Shown: positions 15,716 through 23,000 of the stretch, piece after piece
How positions within the stretch are numbered: position 1 is the first letter of the stretch
Layout: each line of letters begins with the position of its first letter
NCBI RefSeq assembly: GCF_022664535.1
Contig: NZ_JAKUJY010000038.1
Location: 1 to 32,751, forward strand
DNA from: Sphingobium trunci
GTDB taxonomy: Bacteria > Pseudomonadota > Alphaproteobacteria > Sphingomonadales > Sphingomonadaceae
Direction of reading: 5' to 3'
DNA: 32,751 bases
The notes under the pieces: generated by a model
Database searches by the model: none
The model's input: the letters and a program-made list of their open reading frames with translations, nothing else
Told to the model about the DNA's origin: nothing
Program-made: the position numbers and the translations under genes

Positions 15716-16693
15716 TCAATCGAGCATCGCGGCGAGGGCAGGCGTCATATATTCCTGCCCGCCTGTTTCCGTCCTTCCAATCAGCAGGGCGGGAATGCCA
15801 TGGCGAGCGGCGAGCGCCGTGCCCCGATCCGGCCCCAGCACGGTCATGGCGGTCGCCCAGCCGTCGGCCATCATGGCGCTTTCATGCAGCACGGTGACCG
15901 ACGCGACGTCATTGACGATCGGCGCGCCGGTCGCCGGGTCGATACTGTGCGCAAGGCGTTTGCCGCCCTCCTCGCGGAAGCGGCGATAATCGCCCGAGGT
16001 CGCCACCGCCAGACCGCACAGCGCGATGCGCAGAGTGGGCAGCGCCATGCCCGGCGGCGCCTCCACATCGACCCACCAGGGCTGGAAGCCGGGCTTGATC
16101 CCACGACCGAGCAACTCCCCGCCAATCTCGATCAGGAAATGCGCGGCGCCCAGATCATGCAGGGCTGCCGCGACCGCATCCACCGCAAAGCCCTTGGCGA
16201 TGCCGGAAAAGTCGAGCGTCACGTCCGCGAGGCGGCGGGCCCGTTCGCCCTCGATCTCGATGGCGGTCCATGGCGAGGGATGGCTTGGTGCAGCAGAGAG
16301 GCCGGTAAGCCCGCCCGGCCCGAAACCCCATTGCGCGACAAGACGGCCCACCGCCGGATCGAAGGCGCCTCCTGAAAGGCGCGCCATGTCCAATCCTGCG
16401 CGCAGCACCGTCAACATGTCGGCGGGAAGCGCTGTCCATTGTCCCGGCGGCGCAGCGTTGAAGCGGCTGATGTCCGAACCTGCTTCCCAATTGCTCATCT
16501 GCGCGATGATCCGGGCGAGCACGGCTTCGATCGCTGCCAAGCTGCCGGGAGGCGCATCGACGATGCGGACCGACCAGCTCGTGCCCATGGTCGGACCACC
16601 GAAATCGCTGATCCGGCCGAGCCTGTTCCCCGACCCGAGGATATCGGGCGACAGGCTGGGCGGAATGGCGATGCGAATGGCGGCGGCGGTCAG
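15716..16693 (-). CDS. apbE: FAD:protein FMN transferase ApbE
   Basis: ApbE transfers FMN from FAD onto a Thr or Ser of exported redox proteins. Family motifs are complete: FGGPTMGTSWSV near the N-terminus, FDPAVGRLVAQWGFGPGG, LDFSGIAKGFAVDAVA, VATSGDYRRF, HSIDPATGAP and the metal-site region MMADGWATAMTVLGPD. The start is uncertain. No ATG, GTG or TTG exists between the end of the DUF4198 gene and the GGPTMG motif. A CTG at 16693 overlaps the DUF4198 stop (CTGA) and gives 325 residues; the first ATG is inside GGPTMG at about 16587. Neither start gives a signal peptide or lipobox, which most ApbE proteins have. It is the last gene of the PepSY-DUF2271-DUF4198 operon. Confidence 0.9.
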   Translation of the reverse strand: MTAAAIRIAIPPSLSPDILGSGNRLGRISDFGGPTMGTSWSVRIVDAPPGSLAAIEAVLARIIAQMSNWEAGSDISRFNAAPPGQWTALPADMLTVLRAGLDMARLSGGAFDPAVGRLVAQWGFGPGGLTGLSAAPSHPSPWTAIEIEGERARRLADVTLDFSGIAKGFAVDAVAAALHDLGAAHFLIEIGGELLGRGIKPGFQPWWVDVEAPPGMALPTLRIALCGLAVATSGDYRRFREEGGKRLAHSIDPATGAPIVNDVASVTVLHESAMMADGWATAMTVLGPDRGTALAARHGIPALLIGRTETGGQEYMTPALAAMLD

Positions 16694-17592
16694 CCCTGCA
16701 CCTCGACCGTCATGGCATAGGTGGCGCGGTCCTGTGGCGGACCCATGGGGCGCGGGCCGCCAGGACCCCCCGGGCCTCCAGGGCCGCCGGTTGCGGCCGC
16801 AGCTGCGCCGGGACCGCCGGGACCTTCGGCCGGACCGCGCCGCCCGCCGGTGCTGAGGCTGACCCAATACATGCCTGCTTCCGGCCAGGTGAAGCTCACC
16901 TTGCCCTGCGCATCGGTCTTGGCGTCCATCTGCTTGAGGTCGGAGCGGTAGCGAATGCCTCCCGGAATGGCGATCACGTCGAGTCCGGCAGCGGGCTTGC
17001 CATTGAGCAGGAACTGGAAGCTGGCCGCTTCCCCCACGACCAGATCGTTAGGATGGGTGACGGGGATCATCTCCAGACCCTTGCCGGTCGTGGTGAACAC
17101 CTTGCGATCCGGCTCGCCCGCCGTCACGAAGGTTTCGATGCGGGTGGTCGCCGTCGCGGTCTGCACGTCGGTCGCACCCTGCGGCAGCGCTGCCGCCAAA
17201 GTCGCTGCCGTGGTGCCGCGCGGCAGCATCTTGCGCTCGCCGTTCAGCATGTAACTGCCCATCAACATCTCGCTGGTGATGGCGATCTTGTAGGTGCCCT
17301 TGGCCCTGATGCCAAGGTCGAAGGTCTGGCGCAGCCTGCCGACCGTGCGGTTTTCGACCTGCGTCGTGCTGCCGTCGGGCGCGGTCACGATCGGTTGCCA
17401 GTCCTGCCCCGGATGGTCGAAATAATAGAGGTCGCTCGAAATGGCGGCATCGACGGTCAGCCATTCATTGCCCGATCCGGCGAACATGGTTTCGGACGGC
17501 AGCATCCAGGGACGGGCGGCGCCAGCCATTTGCGGCAGGGCGATGGCGGCCGTGGCGGCGAGCAGCAGCAGCGGCTTGCGAAACAGGATCAT
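16690..17592 (-). CDS. DUF4198 exported protein with Gly-Pro-rich tail
   Basis: A 300-residue exported protein starting at ATG 17592 after AAGGGGAAAG. The signal peptide (MILFRKPLLLLAATAAIALP, cleavage about residue 25) leads into a DUF4198-like core: RPWMLPSETMFAG, then beta-rich domains with LVVGEAASFQFLLNGKPAAGLDVIAIPGG, and GKVSFTWPEAGMYWVSLSTGGRR. DUF4198 proteins are periplasmic, often next to TonB receptors or metal-uptake genes, with an Ig-like second half. Residues about 248-287 are an unusual run of Gly, Pro and Ala (GGPGGPGGPGGPRPMGPP) before the closing strand YAMTVEVQG. It follows DUF2271 by 11 bases and overlaps the likely apbE start. Confidence 0.85.
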   Translation of the reverse strand: MILFRKPLLLLAATAAIALPQMAGAARPWMLPSETMFAGSGNEWLTVDAAISSDLYYFDHPGQDWQPIVTAPDGSTTQVENRTVGRLRQTFDLGIRAKGTYKIAITSEMLMGSYMLNGERKMLPRGTTAATLAAALPQGATDVQTATATTRIETFVTAGEPDRKVFTTTGKGLEMIPVTHPNDLVVGEAASFQFLLNGKPAAGLDVIAIPGGIRYRSDLKQMDAKTDAQGKVSFTWPEAGMYWVSLSTGGRRGPAEGPGGPGAAAAATGGPGGPGGPGGPRPMGPPQDRATYAMTVEVQG

Positions 17593-17603
17593 GGCTTTCC
17601 CCT

Positions 17604-18134
17604 TCAGCGCGACAGGACGGCGCTGACCGCGCCCAGTTCGAACTGGCCGCTGGCGCTGCCCCTTGCCCCGGCAGAGGTGACGGTCAGGGGGACGCGCACC
17701 ACTTCGCGGCCGCCATTTTCGCGGGCAGCCTCGACCAGCAGCGTATATTGGCCGGGCGTCAGGCTCGGCATGCCGCCCTTGCCGGAAGTGAAGCTGAGCT
17801 TGTGGGTGCCCGCGGCGCGGGTCGCGCCCGATACGCCGTCGGCGGGCACGGTCAGGGAGCGGCCGGATGCACGCCACCACATGCGCACGTCGCGCAGCCA
17901 TTTGGCGCCGCCATTGTTGCGCTTGTCGACATCGTACAGGATCGAAAGCGTGCGCGCCGGGACGCCTTCCTTCTCCAGCCATATGGCCACATAGGGCCGG
18001 TGATATTCGGCGACCGACAGGCGGGGCAGGGTAAGCGTGACGTCCAGCGTCTGCGCGGTCGCTGGCGTGGCGAGCGCCCCGAAGGCGCCGAATGCCGCGC
18101 CTCCGGTCAGGACGAGCTTGTGGCTGATCTGCAT
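17604..18134 (-). CDS. DUF2271 protein with ApbE flavinylation motif
   Basis: A 176-residue exported protein starting at ATG 18134 after GGGGGA. The signal peptide ends near ATAQ28. The mature domain has the DUF2271 pattern: LDVTLTLPRL, YHRPYVAIWLEKEG, TLSILYDVDKRNNGGAKWLRDVRMWWRA, and a C-terminal SLTPGQYTLLVEAARENGGREVVRVPL. Residues 99-105 read DGVSGAT, an exact fit to the D-x-x-S/T-G-A-S/T motif that ApbE modifies, so T105 is the predicted covalent FMN site. An apbE gene closes the same operon and a PepSY membrane protein opens it. This implies a flavoprotein working at the periplasmic face, probably receiving electrons from the membrane partner. Confidence 0.88.
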   Translation of the reverse strand: MQISHKLVLTGGAAFGAFGALATPATAQTLDVTLTLPRLSVAEYHRPYVAIWLEKEGVPARTLSILYDVDKRNNGGAKWLRDVRMWWRASGRSLTVPADGVSGATRAAGTHKLSFTSGKGGMPSLTPGQYTLLVEAARENGGREVVRVPLTVTSAGARGSASGQFELGAVSAVLSR

Positions 18135-18149
18135 GAGGTGAAATCCCCC

Positions 18150-18791
18150 TTAATGGATGAAGATGATGGCGAGGATCGCCGGAATGGCGAGGCCCATGGC
18201 GACCAGCGGCCAGGTGGTCGGGCGCTTCCTGGCATGGAGCCAGAGCAGCAGCAGTCCGGTCAGCGCGAAGAGGAAACAGGCGACAGCGAAAATGTCGATG
18301 AACCATTTCCAGACGCCGCCTGCATTGCGGCCCTTGTGCAGGTCGTTCAGATAGCTGATCCACCCCCGGCTGGTCGCTTCGCTGGTGACTGCGCCGCTAT
18401 GCCGGTCGATCGACACCCAGCCGTCGCCGCCCGGCCGGGGCAGCGCCAGATAGACCTCATCCGCCGACCATTCGGCATCGCCATCGCCGCTCTGGCCGAT
18501 GGTTTTTTCGACCCAGGCCGCGACGGGGGCGGGCAGGGGCCTTTTCATATCGGGCGCATCATCCGCGGCCACTTGCCTCAACAGCGCAGCGGGCAGGGTG
18601 GCGGATTTGCTGACCGTCTGCGGCGATCCCTCCACATCGGCGGCGTGATTGAGCGTGATGCCGGTGAAGGCGAACAGCAGCAGCCCGATCAGGCTGATGG
18701 CGGAACTGATCCAATGCCAGCTGTGAAGCTGTTTCAGCCAGAAACTTTTGGCGCTCTTCTTCCTGGGCTGAGTATGGACAGGGGCGTGCAT
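18150..18791 (-). CDS. PepSY-associated membrane protein, probable haem/redox partner
   Basis: A 213-residue membrane protein that opens the operon. The order is: a basic N-terminus; WLKQLHSWHWISSAISLIGL with H23 and H26 at the start of helix 1 (about 25-46); ITLNHA (H49); a periplasmic PepSY-like region (about 60-140) including DEVYLALPRPGGDGWVSIDRHSGAV; WISYLNDLHKGRNAG (H152); helix 2 (about 162-185) ending in WLHARKR (H186); and a third helix at the C-terminus. The conserved histidines flanking the membrane suit b-type haem ligands, as proposed for PepSY transmembrane proteins that move electrons across the membrane. Its stop lies 15 bases before DUF2271. Confidence 0.82.
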   Translation of the reverse strand: MHAPVHTQPRKKSAKSFWLKQLHSWHWISSAISLIGLLLFAFTGITLNHAADVEGSPQTVSKSATLPAALLRQVAADDAPDMKRPLPAPVAAWVEKTIGQSGDGDAEWSADEVYLALPRPGGDGWVSIDRHSGAVTSEATSRGWISYLNDLHKGRNAGGVWKWFIDIFAVACFLFALTGLLLLWLHARKRPTTWPLVAMGLAIPAILAIIFIH

Positions 18792-18828
18792 GGGGATGAG
18801 CGTCGATCCTATATGGGCGTGGCGGGCT

Positions 18829-18856
18829 CAATAACGCGAACGACTCGCAATTGCAA
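18829..18856 (-). promoter_or_regulatory. Possible promoter with Fur-like site for the PepSY operon
   Basis: On the minus strand TTGCAA (18856-18851), a 16-base spacer and TTATTG (18834-18829) form a modest promoter ending 38 bases before the PepSY start. The spacer reads TTGCGAGTCGTTCGCG, an imperfect dyad similar to Fur-type boxes such as TTGCGAATGATTCGCA. GCAATTGC beside it is a perfect 8-base palindrome. Iron regulation would suit the operon but is inferred. Confidence 0.35.
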
Positions 18857-19045
18857 ATAGATGCTCCGCCAAATTTGCATCAAAATATGAAGCGATAGCC
18901 GGAACGGGGAGGTGAAGCGGAGAATGTCCTGACGTTCGAGCCGTCCGCCTATTGACGGGGCGCTCCTTCCCATCTAGCCGCCATGGAACGGCGTGACATG
19001 CAAATGTTTCGGCGCCGGGGGGCCCCGCCCGCAAAGGACGAAAAA

Positions 19046-20011
19046 ATGCTGCTGCCGGCCGTTGCTGCTGGAATGTTGATGGGCGCGCAGGCAGGGGCTG
19101 TCGAATCCCCGCCGCAAAATACGCCGCCGAGTGAAATCGCTGTCCCTGCCACGGAAGCTGCGCCGCAGTCGCCGCCGCCGAATGTCGTCGTACCGCCGCC
19201 ACCGGTGATGCCGAATCTGCCGGGTACCGCGGTGCAGCCTCCCGCCTCAGCACCGAGTCAGGGCGATATCGTCGTCACCGGGCGGACGCGGCCACCACCG
19301 GGCGATCCGATGGAACGGCTTAACATGAAGAGCTTCGAGACCGTACAGGCGGTCGACAAGGCCGTGCTGGAGCCGGTTGCCAAGGCCTATAACAAGGGCC
19401 TGCCCAAGCCGGTGCGCAAGGGGCTTCGCAATTTCTTCGCCAACCTGCAGGAACCGGTGGTCTTCGTGGCCTATATGCTCGAGTTCAAGCCGGGCAAGGC
19501 GTTCGAGACGGTCGGGCGGTTCGGCATCAACACGACGCTGGGCGTGGCCGGGCTGTTCGACGTGGCCAAGCGCAAGCCCTTCTTCCTGCCCTACCGGCCC
19601 AATGGCGTGGCCAATGTGCTGGGCTATTATGGGGTAGGACCCGGGCCTTACATGTACCTGCCGATCATCGGCCCCACCACGCTCCGCGACGTCATCGGCG
19701 ACACGATCGACAAGATGGTCGTGCCCTTCGCCATCGGCAAGCCGTTCACCGAACCCAAATATGTGATCCCGGCGACGATCCTCAACCAGCTTGGGCAGCG
19801 CGCGGCCTTTGACGAGACGATCCGGCAGATCCGCGATGAGGAAAATCCCTACGCCTATTATCGCGAGCTGTATCTGAAGCAGCGCAAGGCGGAGATCGAG
19901 GCGCTGCACGGGCGCAAGCCCCCCGAACCGGTGGTGCCGGTCTATGGTCCGGCCCTGGGCAAGATCACCCCCCAGGACGTGATCGATGGCAAGGCGGACG
20001 CGCCGCAATAA
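19046..20011 (+). CDS. mlaA: MlaA/VacJ-family outer-membrane lipid-asymmetry protein
   Basis: MlaA proteins sit in the outer membrane and pass mislocalised phospholipids to the Mla pathway. The core (about residue 85 to the end) shows the family pattern: DPMERLNMKSFETVQAVDKA, LEPVAKAYNKGLPKPVRKGL, RNFFANLQEPVV, GRFGINTTLGVAGLFDVAK, LGYYGVGPGPYMYLPIIGPT and LRDVIGDTIDK. ATG 19046 is chosen because AAGGA lies 8 bases upstream and a hydrophobic signal follows; ATGs at 18983, 18998 and 19004 would add a basic start. No lipobox cysteine is present, unlike typical MlaA. A Pro-rich stretch of about 50 residues follows the signal and ends in GDIVVTGR. The product is 321 residues from this start. It is alone on its strand. 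Confidence 0.85.
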   Translation: MLLPAVAAGMLMGAQAGAVESPPQNTPPSEIAVPATEAAPQSPPPNVVVPPPPVMPNLPGTAVQPPASAPSQGDIVVTGRTRPPPGDPMERLNMKSFETVQAVDKAVLEPVAKAYNKGLPKPVRKGLRNFFANLQEPVVFVAYMLEFKPGKAFETVGRFGINTTLGVAGLFDVAKRKPFFLPYRPNGVANVLGYYGVGPGPYMYLPIIGPTTLRDVIGDTIDKMVVPFAIGKPFTEPKYVIPATILNQLGQRAAFDETIRQIRDEENPYAYYRELYLKQRKAEIEALHGRKPPEPVVPVYGPALGKITPQDVIDGKADAPQ

Positions 20012-20021
20012 GCGTCCTTCG

Positions 20022-20052
20022 CCGTCATTCCCGCGCAGGGCGGGAATGACGG
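20022..20052. terminator. Perfect 13-bp hairpin between convergent genes
   Basis: CCGTCATTCCCGC (20022-20034) is the exact reverse complement of 20040-20052, with a 5-base loop. It starts 10 bases after the MlaA stop and ends 20 bases before the dehydrogenase stop, so it can end transcription from both sides. There is no T tract. The sequence has the look of the GTCATTCCCGC...GCGGGAATGAC repeats scattered through many proteobacterial genomes, so it may be a repeat element doing duty as a terminator. Confidence 0.65.
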
Positions 20053-20072
20053 TTGTCCCGTGACAGAGGCGT

Positions 20073-23000
20073 CTACCGCCCCAGCAAGCCGCGCGCTTGC
20101 CCGGCGATTTCGGCCAGCATCGCGACATTGGGCGTGGCGGCCGCCTTGGCGCGGTGGACGAGGGTGCGGAACTGCTGGATGCGCTGACCCTTGGCCTTTA
20201 GCCATTCCTCGACATGGGCGGCAATGTCCTTGCCCTTCCCCTGGGCCAGGAAATCGAGCCGCACCTGCTGCATGTCGCGGGCCACGCCGGAGATGAGCAG
20301 CCGTTCCCAGGGATCGGAAGGTTCCATGCGCGCGGCGGTGGACTGGACCCAGTCGATGCCGACCGCTTCGCCCAGATGGGTGAAGGCGCGGGTGAGAGCG
20401 ATTTCGTCCACGGACAGGCGCCCCGCCAGCGCGGCGATGCCGACGGCGCCGTCCAGCTTGAACAGACCGGCGGTGCGGCGGGCAAGTTCCTCCGGCGCGC
20501 CCAGCGCGAGCAGGCGGTCGGTGACGGCGGCGACCCGGCGAAGCGCCTCGCTGGTCAGCAACTCGTCGACCTTCTTCGCCAGCTTTTCGACGCCCTTCGC
20601 CAATGCGGCATGGCCCGCCTGCGGCAGGGCGCCGGTGGGCAGGGCGCGCAATATGTCCGCGATCTGCGCCCGCATGCCCCCTGCAATGTCGCCGAACAGC
20701 GCAAGGCGGGCCGCTTCGGACATTTCCGCCGCGTCGATATCCTCCCACAGCTTGCGGATATCGTAGAGCCGCTCCGCGATCAGGAAGGCGCTGGCAAGGT
20801 CGGCCAGCGAGCAGCCCTCCTCTTCCGCCAGTTCGAACGGGTGGATGATGCCCAGCCGGTTGACGATGCGGTTCGCGACCTTGGTGGCGATGATTTCCTT
20901 CGCCAGCGCATGGGCGGCAATAGCATCGGCTTCCTTTTTCTGCATCGCCGGGGGGAAGGCGGCCGCCAGTTCGCTGCCCATCGAAGGATCGGTGCCCAGC
21001 TCGCCATGCTCGATCGCGTCCTGAAGCGCGAGCTTGGCGGTGGAGAGCAGCACCGCCAGTTCGGGACGGGTCAGGCCCATGCCGTCCTGTCCGCGACGCA
21101 GCAACTGGTCATTGGCGGCCAGTCCTTCCACCTGCCGGTCCAGCCGTCCGCTTTCCTCGAAGGTTTCGATCAGGCGCACATAGCTGGCAAGGTCGTCCGC
21201 CCCGCCTCTCTCCGCAATCGAAAGGCCCAGGGCCTGCAGCCGGTTGTCCTCCAGCACGATGTCAGCCACCGCATCCGTCATGCTGATCAGCAGCTTGTTG
21301 CGATCGTCGAACGGCAGACGGCCTTCCGCCATCTCCTTGTTGAGCGCGATCTTGATGTTGACCTCATTATCGGAACAATCGACGCCCGCGCTATTGTCGA
21401 TGAAGTCGGTGTTGATTCGCCCGCCCCGCAGCGAGAAGGCGATGCGCCCCGCTTGGGTGACGCCCAGATTGGCGCCTTCGCCCACCACCTTGACGCGCAG
21501 CTGTTCGGCGTTGACGCGCAGCCGGTCATTGGCCGGATCGCCGACATCGCCATGGCTTTGCGCGGCGGCCTTCACATAGGTGCCGATGCCGCCGAACCAG
21601 AGCAGGTCGTTGGGGCTTTTGAGGATGGCGGAGATCAGCGCGGCCGGTTCCATCTCCGTGTCGCTGACGCCCAGTATCTCCCGCACCTCTGGGGTCAGCG
21701 GGATGCTCTTCATCGAGCGCGGGAAGACCCCGCCGCCCTTGGAGATCAATGCCTTGTCATAATCGTCCCAGCTTGACCGGGGGAGCTGGAACATGCGGTT
21801 GCGCTCATCCCACGACCTGGCCGGATCGGGATTGGGGTCGAGGAAGATGTGGCGATGATCGAAGGCCGCGACCAGCCTGATCGCCTTCGACAGCAACATG
21901 CCGTTGCCGAACACGTCGCCCGACATGTCGCCGCAGCCGACGACGCGCACCGGCTCGCTCTGCACGTCGACGCCCATTTCCGCGAAATGGCGCTTCACGC
22001 TGATCCAGGCGCCCTTGGCCGTGATGCCCATCGCCTTGTGGTCATAGCCGTTGGAGCCGCCGCTGGCGAAGGCGTCGCCCAGCCAGAAGCCGCGATCCAG
22101 TGCAATGGCGTTGGCGACATCGGAGAAGGTTGCCGTGCCCTTGTCGGCGGCGACCACGAAATAGGGGTCGTCGCCGTCATGGATGACGACCTGCGCGGGA
22201 TGCTTCACCTTGCCTTTGACGATATTGTCGGTGACCGAAAGCAGCGAGCGAATGAAGATGCGGTAGCTTTCGGTGCCCTCCGCGAACCAGGCGTCGCGGT
22301 CGGCCTGAGGGTTGGGGAGCTGCTTGGGATAAAAGCCGCCCTTGGCCCCGGTCGGCACGATGACGGCATTCTTGACCCGCTGCGCCTTCATCAGCCCCAA
22401 TATCTCGGTGCGGAAATCGTCGCGCCGGTCGGACCAGCGCAGGCCGCCGCGCGCCACCGGCCCGGCACGCAGGTGGATGCCCTCGACGCGTGGGCTGTAG
22501 ACCCAGATTTCGCGCCATGGCAGTGGCGCGGGCAGGCCGGGAATCTGCGCGCTGTCGAGCTTGAAGGCCAGGGCTTCGCTGGCCGCGTCGCTGTAGAAAT
22601 TGGTCCGCAATGTCGCGGTGATGACGGCGCGCAGCAGGCGCAGCACGCGGTCCTCGTCGATGGCGGTGACCTTCTCCAGCCCTTCATCGATGGCGGCCTG
22701 CGCCGCCTGGGCGCGGGATGCGCCATCCTTGGCCTGCGGATCGTGCAGCGCCTCGAACAATTCGATCAGCTGGCGGGCAATGCCCTGTTCGCGGCGCAGC
22801 GTTTCGGCAAAGGTCGCCATGCCATAGGCCATGCCGGTCTGGCGCAGATAGCGAAACAGCGCGCGCAGCAGCACCACCGAGCGCTGGTCGAGCCCCGCCG
22901 TCACGATCAGTTCGTTGAAGCGATCATTTTCCGCGACACCCTCGGTCACCTGGGCGATGGCCTCTGTGACGATGTCGGCGCGGGCGATCACCGCATCGGC

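Noticed and set aside
16694..16867. In-frame extension of ApbE to ATG 16867
   Set aside because: The added residues are Arg/Pro-rich antimotif sequence overlapping the DUF4198 gene and contain no signal peptide.
17593..18363. Upstream extension of the DUF4198 frame
   Set aside because: It overlaps the DUF2271 and PepSY genes in another frame and consists of basic shadow sequence; ATG 17592 gives a clean signal peptide and ribosome binding site.
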